Under the pieces are notes generated by a model. The model was not told where the DNA came from and did no database searches. It saw only the letters and a list, made by a program, of their open reading frames with translations. This document shows positions 9,888 to 18,312 of a stretch of DNA of 64,000 nt, in pieces (position 1 is the stretch's first letter; each line of letters opens with the position of its first letter). The DNA is from Castellaniella sp034675905. GTDB taxonomy: Bacteria > Pseudomonadota > Gammaproteobacteria > Burkholderiales > Burkholderiaceae_B. The position numbers and the translations under genes were made by a program. The stretch spans positions 124,001-188,000 of the forward strand of contig NZ_JAUCCV010000009.1 in assembly GCF_034675905.1 (NCBI RefSeq), written 5' to 3'.

Positions 9888-9918
9888 GGCCGCGCCGGGA
9901 TGGCGCGGCCCCTTTCTT
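9888..9918 (+). terminator. Probable intrinsic terminator after the rsmB-like gene
   Basis: A 9-bp GC stem, GGCCGCGCC (9888-9896) and GGCGCGGCC (9902-9910), with a 5-base loop is followed by a pyrimidine tract, CCTTTCTTTCC. It lies six bases after the stop codon. The T-run is interrupted, so termination may be partial. Confidence 0.5.
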
Positions 9919-9974
9919 TCCGTGCCGGCCATCGTGGTCTACACTGAAAGCATCCCCTCTATCTATCGAGCCTC

Positions 9975-11183
9975 ATGAACACTTGGCTATCCTTTCTGCA
10001 GGGCGGCGTCCTGCAGCTGGGCCCTTGGGCTCTGCTGGCCGTGACTCTGATTCTGACCCACATCACCATTGCGGCCGTCACCCTGTATCTGCATCGCAGC
10101 CAGGCGCATCGGGGGGTGGACCTGCATCCGGTGATCGCGCATTTTTTCCGTTTCTGGCTGTGGCTGACGACCGGCATGATCACGCGGGAATGGGTGGCCA
10201 TTCACCGCAAGCACCACGCCAAATGCGAACGGGACGGCGACCCCCATTCGCCCGCCGTGTTCGGCTTGGCACAGGTGTTTTTCCGCGGGGCCGAACTGTA
10301 CCGCGACGAGGCGCAAAACTCGGAAACGCTGCAGCGCTACGGCCACGGGACACCAGACGATTGGGTGGAACGGCAGGTCTACGGACGGCACAATCTGCTG
10401 GGCATCTTCATCATGCTGGCGGTGGATCTGGCCTTGTTCGGCGTCATCGGCCTGACCATCTGGGCCGTGCAGATGGCCTGGATTCCATTCTGGGCCGCCG
10501 GTGTGGTCAATGGTTTGGGCCATGCCTGGGGCTATCGTAATTTCGCCTGCCCCGACGACAGCACCAATGTGTCTCCCTGGGGCATCCTGATCGGCGGCGA
10601 AGAACTGCACAATAATCATCACGCCTACGGCACCTCGGCCAAATTTTCATCCAAATGGTATGAATTCGACCTGGGTTGGGCCTATATCCGAGTGCTGCAG
10701 GTGCTGGGCCTGGCACAGGTGCGCCGCGTGGCGCCGCGCCTGCAGTGGCAGCCAGACGGGCCGGTAGCTATCGAATCCCTCAGTCAGGATCAACTGCAGG
10801 GCATCATCGCTCACCGCTACGACGTCCTGGCCCGCTATTCCCGCATGGTCAAAGCCTCTGTGGGGCACGAGCTCAAGGCCCTGAAGGTACGCCGCTGTCT
10901 GGCTGAACGCCGGCTGCTGCGGCGCTGCCGCAAGTGGCTGGTGCGCGATCCGCAGGCGCTGGCGCCCCTCGAGCAAGCCCAGGTAGCGCATGTGCTATCC
11001 ATGACGCCGGCCTTGTCCACCTTGCTGCAGATGCGCCGCGAACTGACTGCTCTGTGGGAATCCTCCAGCGCCAGCAGCGATCAGCTGCTGGCGGATCTAC
11101 GGGCCTGGTGCCAGCGGGCTCAGGCCAGCGGCATCGACGGCCTGGAACAATTCGCGTATCGACTACGCTCTTATGCTGCATGA
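9975..11183 (+). CDS. Membrane fatty acid desaturase (acyl-lipid/acyl-CoA delta-9 type)
   Basis: Di-iron integral membrane desaturase that introduces a cis double bond in acyl chains. The three histidine boxes are in place: HRSQAH at residues 40-45, HRKHH at 77-81 and HNNHH at 212-216. Hydrophobic segments lie near the N-terminus and at about 145-175. The protein is 402 residues; the region after about 240 is a helical, Arg-rich cytoplasmic tail longer than in minimal desaturases. The stop overlaps the start of uvrD in an ATGA arrangement, so the two are probably translationally coupled although functionally unrelated. Confidence 0.9.
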   Translation: MNTWLSFLQGGVLQLGPWALLAVTLILTHITIAAVTLYLHRSQAHRGVDLHPVIAHFFRFWLWLTTGMITREWVAIHRKHHAKCERDGDPHSPAVFGLAQVFFRGAELYRDEAQNSETLQRYGHGTPDDWVERQVYGRHNLLGIFIMLAVDLALFGVIGLTIWAVQMAWIPFWAAGVVNGLGHAWGYRNFACPDDSTNVSPWGILIGGEELHNNHHAYGTSAKFSSKWYEFDLGWAYIRVLQVLGLAQVRRVAPRLQWQPDGPVAIESLSQDQLQGIIAHRYDVLARYSRMVKASVGHELKALKVRRCLAERRLLRRCRKWLVRDPQALAPLEQAQVAHVLSMTPALSTLLQMRRELTALWESSSASSDQLLADLRAWCQRAQASGIDGLEQFAYRLRSYAA

Positions 11184-13471
11184 TTGAAGGTCTGAACGAA
11201 CAACAACGCGCTGCTGTCACCCTGCCGGCGCAGCATGCCCTGGTCCTGGCGGGCGCGGGCAGCGGCAAGACCCGGGTGCTGACGACGCGTATGGCCTGGC
11301 TGATCCAGACCGGGCAGGTCGGTCCTTTCGGTCTGCTGGCGGTCACATTCACCAATAAGGCCGCCCGCGAAATGCTGTCGCGCCTGTCGGCTCTGCTGCC
11401 CATCAATACGCGCGGCATGTGGGTGGGCACTTTTCACGGCCTGTGCAATCGCCTGTTGCGGGCGCATTTTCGCGAAGCCGGCCTGCCGCAGACCTTTCAG
11501 ATCCTGGACAGCGCCGATCAACTGTCGGCTATCAAGCGCATGTTGAAGGCCAACGGGGTGGACGACGAACGCTTCCCGCCGCGCGACGTGCAGCGCATGA
11601 TCAATAGCGCCAAGGAAGACGGCCTGCGCCCCAAAGACCTGGACGTGCGCGACAGTCATGCGCGGCGGCTGGCCGACTTGTACCAGCGTTATCAGGATCA
11701 GTGCGAACGCGAAGGCGTGGTGGATTTCGGCGAATTGCTGCTGCGAGCGTATGAATTGCTGCAGCGCGAGGCTCCGATCCGGGAACATTACCAGCGCCGT
11801 TTTCAGCATGTGCTGGTCGATGAATTCCAGGATACGAACGTGCTGCAGTATCGCTGGCTGATGCTGCTGGCCGGCAATCATTCGCCGGTATTTGCCGTCG
11901 GCGACGATGATCAGTCGATTTATGCCTTTCGGGGCGCCAATGTCGGCAATATGGCCGATTTCGAACAGCGCCATGCCCATGGCAATGTCATCCGTCTGGA
12001 ACAGAACTATCGTTCGCAAGGCCATATCCTGGATGCCGCCAATGCCCTGATTGCGCACAATACCAAGCGCCTGGGCAAAAACCTGTGGACCGAGGCGGGC
12101 GAGGGCGAGCCTCTGCGGGTCGTCGAGCAGGCATCCGATCAGATGGAGGCCCAGTGGCTGGTGGACGACATCCGGGCGCTGTTGCGCGAAGGCCGGCCTG
12201 CTCACCAGATCGCCATTCTGTATCGCAGCAATGCGCAATCGCGACCTATCGAACATGCCCTGTTTTCGGCCCGTGTGCCGTATCGGGTCTATGGCGGCCA
12301 GCGGTTTTTCGAACGCCAGGAAATCAAGCATGTCCTGGCCTATCTGCGCCTGATCGACAATCCGCACGACGATACATCCTGGATGCGGGTGGTGAATTTT
12401 CCGGCACGCGGCATCGGCGCGCGTACGCTGGAACAGTTATCGGATGCCGCTGGACAATATGGCGTCAGCCTGGCCGGCGCGCTGGCCTATGTCAGCGGCA
12501 AGGGCGGCGCCAATCTGGCCCGTTTTGCGACGATGATCCGGGATATGGCGGCATCCGCGCAGTCTCTGGATCTGCCTGAATTGATCGGCCAGGTGGTGCA
12601 TGACAGCGGCCTGGAAGCCCACTATCAAGCCGACCGCGAAGGCCAGGAACGGCTGGAAAACCTGCAGGAACTCGTCAATGCCGCTGCCGCTTTCGTGGCG
12701 GAAGCCGGCTTGCAGGGGCTGGTAGCGGGCAGGATTCCGGAATCCGCTGCGGCCTTTCCGCCGGACGCCCTGGATGTGGGTGACGGCATCGCACCTCCTG
12801 CCGTCATGTCGCCGCTGGGCGCTTTTCTCAGTCACGCCTCGCTGGAGGCCGGCGACAATCAGGCCCAGGCGGGCGAGGACGCCGTACAGCTGATGACCGT
12901 GCATGCGGCCAAGGGGCTGGAATTCGACGCCGTCTTCATCACTGGCCTGGAGGAAGGCCTGTTTCCGCACGAGAACAGCTTGCTGGATGCCGGCGGTCTG
13001 GAAGAAGAACGCCGCCTGATGTACGTGGCGATTACCCGGGCGCGCGAACGGCTGACCCTGACTCTGGCGCAAAGCCGCATGCTGCATGGCCAGACGCGCT
13101 ATGCGCTGCGCTCGCGCTTTCTGGATGAAATCCCGGAACAGGATTTGAAGTGGATCACGCCGCGTCAGCGCGCCGCCGTCCCGGAACAGCAGCCCGCCTG
13201 GCGCGGCGCTTTCCGCCGGGGCATGGGAGGCTGGCAAGGCGAGGGCGGCAGCAATTTCGCGCCGCGCGTGCCGCGCACCCGGACGCCGGACGTTACTGTC
13301 GGCGATCAGTGTTTCCGTATTGGCGCTGCCGTGCGCCATGGGCGCTTTGGCGAAGGCACTATCGTGGCGTTAAGCGGCAGCGGCGCCGAAGCCCAGGCCC
13401 GCATCGAATTTCATGATGTAGGGACCAAGACTCTGGCGCTGGGTGTGGCGAAGCTGGATATCCTGGGGTAG
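11180..13471 (+). CDS. uvrD: UvrD/Rep-family DNA helicase (DNA helicase II)
   Basis: Superfamily 1A 3'-5' helicase acting in nucleotide excision and mismatch repair. It shows LNEQQRAAV (Q-motif region), Walker A GAGSGKTRVL, TFTNKAAREM (Ia), VDEFQDTN (II), GDDDQSIYAFRGA (III), LEQNYRSQ (IV), MTVHAAKGLEFDAVFITG (V) and VAITRARERL (VI). At 763 residues with a C-terminal Tudor-like tail (VGDQCFRIGAAVRHGRFGEGTIV), it is UvrD rather than Rep or PcrA. The ATG at 11180 overlaps the desaturase stop. No LexA-type CTG-N10-CAG box is seen just upstream, where the DNA is desaturase coding sequence. Confidence 0.93.
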   Translation: MIEGLNEQQRAAVTLPAQHALVLAGAGSGKTRVLTTRMAWLIQTGQVGPFGLLAVTFTNKAAREMLSRLSALLPINTRGMWVGTFHGLCNRLLRAHFREAGLPQTFQILDSADQLSAIKRMLKANGVDDERFPPRDVQRMINSAKEDGLRPKDLDVRDSHARRLADLYQRYQDQCEREGVVDFGELLLRAYELLQREAPIREHYQRRFQHVLVDEFQDTNVLQYRWLMLLAGNHSPVFAVGDDDQSIYAFRGANVGNMADFEQRHAHGNVIRLEQNYRSQGHILDAANALIAHNTKRLGKNLWTEAGEGEPLRVVEQASDQMEAQWLVDDIRALLREGRPAHQIAILYRSNAQSRPIEHALFSARVPYRVYGGQRFFERQEIKHVLAYLRLIDNPHDDTSWMRVVNFPARGIGARTLEQLSDAAGQYGVSLAGALAYVSGKGGANLARFATMIRDMAASAQSLDLPELIGQVVHDSGLEAHYQADREGQERLENLQELVNAAAAFVAEAGLQGLVAGRIPESAAAFPPDALDVGDGIAPPAVMSPLGAFLSHASLEAGDNQAQAGEDAVQLMTVHAAKGLEFDAVFITGLEEGLFPHENSLLDAGGLEEERRLMYVAITRARERLTLTLAQSRMLHGQTRYALRSRFLDEIPEQDLKWITPRQRAAVPEQQPAWRGAFRRGMGGWQGEGGSNFAPRVPRTRTPDVTVGDQCFRIGAAVRHGRFGEGTIVALSGSGAEAQARIEFHDVGTKTLALGVAKLDILG

Positions 13472-13484
13472 CACGTGCTGTCGG

Positions 13485-14261
13485 TCAGCGCCCCCGCCCC
13501 CAGCGGCGGTGCAGGCGCTGGGCGGTGGCGTCCAGCGCGAAACCCAGCGCACCGATCAGCACGATGACGGCCATCAGTTCCGAATAAGCCAGACGGTCGC
13601 GGGTGTCCAGAATGAAATAGCCCAGTCCGGAACTGACGCCCAACATCTCGCAAGGCACCAGAATGATCCAGACGATGCCGATGGCCAGGCGCAGGCCTGT
13701 CAGGATGTGGCCCAGAGAACCGGGGATCACGATCTTCCACAGGATCTCAGCGCGGGTAGCGCTCAGGCTGCGGGCCAGCATCAGCCAGCGGGCGTCCAGC
13801 TGCCGGACGCCGGCGCTGGTGTTCAGGATGATGGGCCAGACGGCGGCAAAGCTGAGCAGAAAATAGATCGGCGCGTCGCCCACGCCGAACAGCATCACGG
13901 CGATCGGCATCCAGGATAGGGGCGAAACCATGCGCAGGAACTGAAAAGCCCCGCTGGTGGCGGATTCCAGGCGCTTGGACAGGCCGATGGCCAACCCCAG
14001 GGGGATGCCGAACACCAGCGCCCAGAACAGACCTACCGCCACCCGCCGCAGGCTGACCAGAGTGTGCATGGTCAACTGATTGTCCGCGATCAGGTGCGCC
14101 AGGCTGGGCAGCGCCTGAGCGGGGGCGAACAGGCGCGCCATGGCCAAATCCTGGCCCAGCAGACCGATGCCGGCAGCCCATAACAGCAGCAGCGTCAGCA
14201 GGCCGCCCAGGCTGAGCAGCAGGCGCTGACGGGACGACAGGACGGATGGGCGGGAGTTCAT
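13485..14261 (-). CDS. ABC transporter permease, TauC/SsuC/NrtB type
   Basis: Inner-membrane permease of the taurine/sulfonate/nitrate ABC importer family. The 258-residue protein has about six hydrophobic helices and the cytoplasmic EAA-like loop that contacts the ATPase (ARSLSATRAEILWKIVIPGS). It starts at the ATG at 14261 (MNSRPSVLSSRQRLLLSL), whose first base overlaps the last base of the binding-protein stop. It is the last gene of the five-gene operon 17978-13485 and ends 13 bases from the convergent uvrD. Confidence 0.9.
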   Translation of the reverse strand: MNSRPSVLSSRQRLLLSLGGLLTLLLLWAAGIGLLGQDLAMARLFAPAQALPSLAHLIADNQLTMHTLVSLRRVAVGLFWALVFGIPLGLAIGLSKRLESATSGAFQFLRMVSPLSWMPIAVMLFGVGDAPIYFLLSFAAVWPIILNTSAGVRQLDARWLMLARSLSATRAEILWKIVIPGSLGHILTGLRLAIGIVWIILVPCEMLGVSSGLGYFILDTRDRLAYSELMAVIVLIGALGFALDATAQRLHRRWGRGR

Positions 14262-15487
14262 CAGCTGACCTCGAAGGTTTCTGTGCGGGTGTAGCCGCCT
14301 TCGATGCCGAACGCCGCCAGACCGCCTTGCGCTTCGATGGCCTTGCGCACGTAGCGGTCGTCCACCAGGTCGCGGGCGACATGGGCGGGGTCCAGGTTTT
14401 TCAGAAAGGCGTTCTCGCCCAGCACGTAGGTGTCTTTCAGCAGCGACACCAGTTTTTCCGTATAGCTGGGATAGGGGTAGGGACGGAAATCGATGCGCAG
14501 CTCGTTCCAGTCGGTGTGACGGATGGCGCCGGTCTTGGCATAGGCGGCATCGCGCTCGGGCGACGCCAGCAGCACGCGCGCCAGGGTGGACGGTTCGTGC
14601 GGCGTATAGGCGGCCGGGTTGTTGCGGGCCAGAATCTGGACCGTATCTTCGCGGTGGTCGCGCACCCAGGCCTGGGCCTGGACGATGGCGTTGACGACTT
14701 TTTGCGACCATTCCGGGCGTTCTTGCAGATCGCGCTCGTGCATGGTGACAACGCAGCAGGCGTGATTGCGCCAGACGTCGCCGGTAAAGCGCCAGACCTT
14801 GCCCACGCCCAGTTCTTCCGCCTTGGCATTGAAGGGCTCCGCCACGATGTAGCCGGAAATCCGCTTGCTGCCCAAGGCTGGCAGCATGTCGCCCGGCGAC
14901 ATCACCACCAGCTTCACCTGCTGCTTGGTGGGTTCGCCGTCGTTGATGAATTCCAGGCCGGCCTGGCGCAGGATCGCCTGCAGCACGATGTTGTGCACCG
15001 AATACCAGAAGGGGATCGCCACTGTGGTGCCGCCCAGGTCTTCCAGCTTGTTGACGGTCGGCAGAACAGTCAGGCAGGAACCTTCCGTGTGGTTCCAGGC
15101 CACGACCTTGGCGGGCGACTGGCTGCCGTAGCGCGACCAGATGGTCATGGGCATCAGCAGGTGCACCACATTGACCTGGCCGCTTAGAAAGGCTTCGACG
15201 ATCTGCGACCAGCTGCGAAAGCGGCGTGGCGCCTCGACCTGCAGGCCTTGTTTTTCGAACAGACCGTTGTGGTGGGCGACCAGTAGGGGCGTGGCGTCCG
15301 TGATGGGCAAGTAGCCGATCCGCACCGGTGCGTCGGGCTCCGCTGCGTGGGCCAGCCGGCCGGCCTGCAGCAAAGGCAATGCGCCGGCGGCGGTGAACAT
15401 GGCCGACAGTTTCAGGAACTGGCGGCGGCGGGCCAAGGTGCTGTCGGCGGCGCCGCAGCAGGTATCGATGGGTGTGAAACGGCTCAT
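14261..15487 (-). CDS. NrtA/TauA-type ABC substrate-binding protein with a Tat signal
   Basis: Periplasmic binding protein of the nitrate/bicarbonate/sulfonate class. The N-terminus has a twin-arginine signal (ARRRQFLKLSAMFTAAG) that would export a folded protein, ending near AHAAEPDAP. The mature part opens with VRIGYLPITDATPLLVAHHNGLFEKQGLQVE, as in CmpA/NrtA relatives. At 408 residues it is longer than TauA and closer to NrtA. The ligand is unknown; the operon partners (flavoprotein and AhpD-like protein) argue for an organic substrate rather than nitrate itself. The start overlaps the stop of the upstream ATPase gene. Confidence 0.87.
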   Translation of the reverse strand: MSRFTPIDTCCGAADSTLARRRQFLKLSAMFTAAGALPLLQAGRLAHAAEPDAPVRIGYLPITDATPLLVAHHNGLFEKQGLQVEAPRRFRSWSQIVEAFLSGQVNVVHLLMPMTIWSRYGSQSPAKVVAWNHTEGSCLTVLPTVNKLEDLGGTTVAIPFWYSVHNIVLQAILRQAGLEFINDGEPTKQQVKLVVMSPGDMLPALGSKRISGYIVAEPFNAKAEELGVGKVWRFTGDVWRNHACCVVTMHERDLQERPEWSQKVVNAIVQAQAWVRDHREDTVQILARNNPAAYTPHEPSTLARVLLASPERDAAYAKTGAIRHTDWNELRIDFRPYPYPSYTEKLVSLLKDTYVLGENAFLKNLDPAHVARDLVDDRYVRKAIEAQGGLAAFGIEGGYTRTETFEVS

Positions 15488-16314
15488 TAGGATCTCGGTA
15501 AGCGGGCGGTGCGCAGCGTTTGCAGAATATCCACGCGCAGGGTGGTCAGGTCGGAGGTGGTTTCGTCCCGAGGGTGCGGCTGGGTGACGGACCAGTGGCC
15601 GATCAGTCGGCCGGGTTGGCCGCCGATCAGCAGGATGCGGTCGGCCAACAGCAGGGCTTCGTCGATGTCGTGCGTTACCAGCACAGCCGCAGCCTGGTGC
15701 TGGGAAGTGATTTGCAACAGCAGGGATTGCATTTCATGCCGCGTGACTTCGTCCAGGGCGCTGAAGGGTTCGTCCAGCAGCAGAATTTCCGGGGCGCGGG
15801 CCAGGGTGCGGGCCAGTGATGTCCGCTGGGCCATGCCGCCCGACAGTTCATCGGGATAGCGGGTGCGGGCGGATTGCAGGCCGACCTCATGGATGGCCTG
15901 GTGTACGCGCTGCTTGCGCGTGGCGATATCCAGGTGCGGCTGGTGATGGAAGTCCAGGCCGAAAGCGACGTTTTCTTCCAGCGTCAGCCAGGGCAGCAGG
16001 CTGGGGTCCTGGAATACCAGCCCCAGCGCCGGGTTGGGGCCATTCAGCGGCCGGCCCTTGATGCGGATGTCGCCGGCCTGGGCGGCTTGCAGGCCGGCCA
16101 GCACGCGCAGCAGCGATGATTTGCCCACGCCGCTGGGCCCCAGCAGAGCGATGATTTCGCCGGGCTGCAGTTCCAGGGAGAAATCAGCCAGCACGGTCGT
16201 GGCAGCCTGACGTCCGCTGGATGCATAACCCAGGGAAATATCCTGAACGCTCAGCACGCTGGCGTGTTCCGAGGCAGTGCAGTGTGAGGAAAGCGTCTGG
16301 GCGGATGCGTTCAT
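15487..16314 (-). CDS. ABC transporter ATP-binding protein, TauB/SsuB/NrtD type
   Basis: ATPase that powers the adjacent permease. It has Walker A GPSGVGKSSLL, a Q-loop, signature LSGGMAQRTSLARTLA, Walker B ILLLDEPFSALDEVTR and the H-loop LVTHDIDEALLLADR. The length of 275 residues is normal. It starts two bases after the flavoprotein stop and overlaps the binding-protein start, so translation is probably coupled along the operon. Confidence 0.93.
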   Translation of the reverse strand: MNASAQTLSSHCTASEHASVLSVQDISLGYASSGRQAATTVLADFSLELQPGEIIALLGPSGVGKSSLLRVLAGLQAAQAGDIRIKGRPLNGPNPALGLVFQDPSLLPWLTLEENVAFGLDFHHQPHLDIATRKQRVHQAIHEVGLQSARTRYPDELSGGMAQRTSLARTLARAPEILLLDEPFSALDEVTRHEMQSLLLQITSQHQAAAVLVTHDIDEALLLADRILLIGGQPGRLIGHWSVTQPHPRDETTSDLTTLRVDILQTLRTARLPRS

Positions 16315-16315
16315 G

Positions 16316-17419
16316 TCAGGCTGCCTGGCGCTGTTCCAGCGTGTGGATTTCTTTGCGCAGGTGCTTCAGGGCAGGGGTGACGATGGCGACGAACAGGGCC
16401 TCGCGCAGCCGGCGCTGGGTGGGGCTGCTCATCAGGTAGCCGGCAGCGCCTGCATGCAGGGCGGCAGACTGGGTGGCCCGCAGGCTCAGTTCGGATCCCA
16501 GCGCGCGGGCGCGCAGGATGTTGAGCAGCGGGGCGTCCTGTCCCTGACGAGCCAGGGCATGTGTCTGATCCAGCAGTTGCTGCAGGTCTTGTCCCAGATC
16601 GCCTTCCTGATCGTCCAGGTAGCAGTTCACATGCTGCAGCCGCTGGTTGGTGGCGTGGATGGTATCCAGGCTGGCCTGCACCAGGCCCGCGCCCATGCCG
16701 ATCTGCATCAGCAGAAAACCGGGCTTGAAGCCTTGCACATAGGCGTCGAACCGTTCCGGGCCGGACAGCACGTCCTGGGCCGGCACGAAAACGTCTTTGA
16801 GGCGGACGCCATAGGTGCCGCTGCCCTCCAGCCCCGCAAAGGTCGGGCAGGCGCGCAGCGTCAAGCCATCGGCGCCGGGCGGGACGGCGAACATGACGTA
16901 GCCGCCTTCATCCAGGGCGGCTGCCACGATCAGCAGGTGATCCGGTCCCAGGTTCGAGACCCAGGGCAAGGCGCCGCTGATGCGGTAGCCATCACCTTCG
17001 CGGTGGCCGCGCAGGTTGATGCGTTCGATGCCGGCCAAGTGTTTGACCGCGTTGGACATGCCGGTACCCGCCAGCAGGCGGCCGCTGGTCACTGCGTTCA
17101 AGTAGCGGTCCTTGACGGCCGGGTTGTCGCTGCGATGCAGGTACCAGGCGCAGGTGGCCTGGCACCAGGCCAGAAAAGCAGTCGATCCGCAGGTGCGGGC
17201 GACTTGGGCGATGATGTCGATCTGAGCCGGCAGATCCCGACCCAGGCCGCCGGCCTCGGTCGGCAGGGCGGCGCCAAAGCCGCCCAGGCCGCCCAGGGCC
17301 CGCATGAAGTCGCCGGGGTAGCGCCCTTGATCGATGGCTTCGACCTGGGGAGCCAGCGCGTCGTGAATCAGCTGGCCAATGCTGTCGCCCTCTGCGGCAG
17401 GCGATGTGGCGTATGTCAT
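16316..17419 (-). CDS. Acyl-CoA dehydrogenase-fold flavoprotein (possible organosulfur or nitro compound oxidase)
   Basis: A 367-residue member of the acyl-CoA dehydrogenase superfamily. The N-terminal helical domain and beta domain are recognisable (LPTEAGGLGRDLPAQI; AGTGMSNAVKHLAGIERINL; YRISGALPWVSN). The C-terminal part lacks the usual GGYGY catalytic-loop pattern and instead has HAGAAGYLMSSPTQRRLREAL, more like flavin monooxygenase relatives (SfnB/DszC type) or nitroalkane oxidase than a true beta-oxidation dehydrogenase. The ATG at 17419 follows the AhpD-like gene by 16 bases. Linkage to a sulfonate/nitrate-type transporter suggests it oxidises the imported compound to release sulfur or nitrogen; that is inference. 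Confidence 0.75.
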   Translation of the reverse strand: MTYATSPAAEGDSIGQLIHDALAPQVEAIDQGRYPGDFMRALGGLGGFGAALPTEAGGLGRDLPAQIDIIAQVARTCGSTAFLAWCQATCAWYLHRSDNPAVKDRYLNAVTSGRLLAGTGMSNAVKHLAGIERINLRGHREGDGYRISGALPWVSNLGPDHLLIVAAALDEGGYVMFAVPPGADGLTLRACPTFAGLEGSGTYGVRLKDVFVPAQDVLSGPERFDAYVQGFKPGFLLMQIGMGAGLVQASLDTIHATNQRLQHVNCYLDDQEGDLGQDLQQLLDQTHALARQGQDAPLLNILRARALGSELSLRATQSAALHAGAAGYLMSSPTQRRLREALFVAIVTPALKHLRKEIHTLEQRQAA

Positions 17420-17435
17420 GGTGTGTCCCTGAGGC

Positions 17436-17978
17436 TCAGGCGTAGGCCTGGAGTTCCGGATTGATGGGGGTGCGGGCCAGGTTGTTGGCGTAGTTGCACA
17501 GGGTGGCCAGGCTGACGCCCAGCACCACATCCAGCGCCTGCGCGTCGGTGTATCCGGCTGCACGCAAGTCGGCCAGGGCATCATCGCCGACCTGGCCGCG
17601 GTGTTCCAGCACCTGCAGGGTGAATTGCGCCAGGGCGTTGAGTTTGGGGTCGGACAGGGCTTGGGTGCCGCGCAGGGCATCGACGAGTTCCTGTGGCAGT
17701 TGCAGTTTCTTGGCAGCGATCTTGGTATGCCCGGCGACGCAGAAGCCGCAGCCGTTATAGGTGGCCGCTGTGATCTGGACGACTTCCCGTTCGGTCGGGG
17801 TCAGGCTGTTGCGCCCGTTGATGGCGCCGACGACTTGATAGGTTTCCAGGGCCGTGGGGGCGTTGGCCAGCACGCCCAGCAGGTTGGGCAGAAAGCCGCT
17901 GGCCTTTTCAGCGGTGCGCAGGCGTTCCTGGGCTTCGGCGGGGGCGGATTCGACGGACTGGATGGGAAGACGGCTCAT
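17436..17978 (-). CDS. AhpD-like carboxymuconolactone decarboxylase family protein
   Basis: A 180-residue protein with the AhpD-type redox centre: CGFC at residues 77-80, His84 four residues later and Glu65 twelve residues earlier, matching the proton-relay spacing of AhpD. Such proteins reduce peroxides or act as disulfide reductants. As first gene of the operon, next to a flavin-dependent oxidase-like enzyme that may produce peroxide, a protective or recycling role is plausible. The promoter must lie in 17979-18100, an AT-rich stretch containing CTTATAGTCG on the minus strand. Confidence 0.83.
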   Translation of the reverse strand: MSRLPIQSVESAPAEAQERLRTAEKASGFLPNLLGVLANAPTALETYQVVGAINGRNSLTPTEREVVQITAATYNGCGFCVAGHTKIAAKKLQLPQELVDALRGTQALSDPKLNALAQFTLQVLEHRGQVGDDALADLRAAGYTDAQALDVVLGVSLATLCNYANNLARTPINPELQAYA

Positions 17979-18312
17979 GACGATGGAATGGACAAGGTTT
18001 AGACCTGTTCATTCTATGGAGCCGACCTCTCATAGCGAACGACTATAAGAGAATTAAATTATTCAGATTTGGAATATAGAGGGTGTTGTTTGTTCGTTGT
18101 TGGGAGAGCTCATCGCTGCGGCCAGGGGCTTGCGGGCGCCGGTCGCAATTTAGCGGCTGCGCCGGGGACGTAGGGGTGGGCTCCAACAGCGCCCGCAAGC
18201 CCCTGGCCGCAGCGATTGACGAGCCATGTGGCAATCCGGCTGCGGAGGAGAGGGTTGCGGTAGTGCCTTGGCGCACGAGATCCGCATGGCAGGGCGTGGC
18301 CGTTGGAGTCGA
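17979..18312. other. Intergenic region upstream of the AhpD-like operon
   Basis: This 334-base gap separates the end of the ABC-F gene from the start of the AhpD-like gene; both read leftward. 17990-18110 is AT-rich and probably holds the operon promoter. It contains a short imperfect dyad at 18029-18051 (TCTCATAG and CTATAAGAGA) that could be a regulator site. 18112-18216 carries a long inverted repeat, listed separately. No plausible protein-coding gene was found. Confidence 0.6.
18112..18216. repeat. 28-bp perfect inverted repeat with 49-base spacer
   Basis: The 28 bases at 18112-18139 are the exact reverse complement of 18189-18216. The arms are GC-rich, with core GGCCAGGGGCTTGCGGGCG. 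The flanking and spacer bases do not continue the match, so the ends are sharp. No T-run follows on either strand, which argues against an ordinary intrinsic terminator. It could be a miniature repeat element, a strong RNA hairpin in the ABC-F 3' region, or a cruciform-forming site. Confidence 0.9.

Noticed and set aside
13485..14711. Single long protein covering the permease and part of the binding-protein region
   Set aside because: The upstream part is an out-of-frame reading of the binding-protein gene; the permease starts at 14261 with a stop-start overlap.
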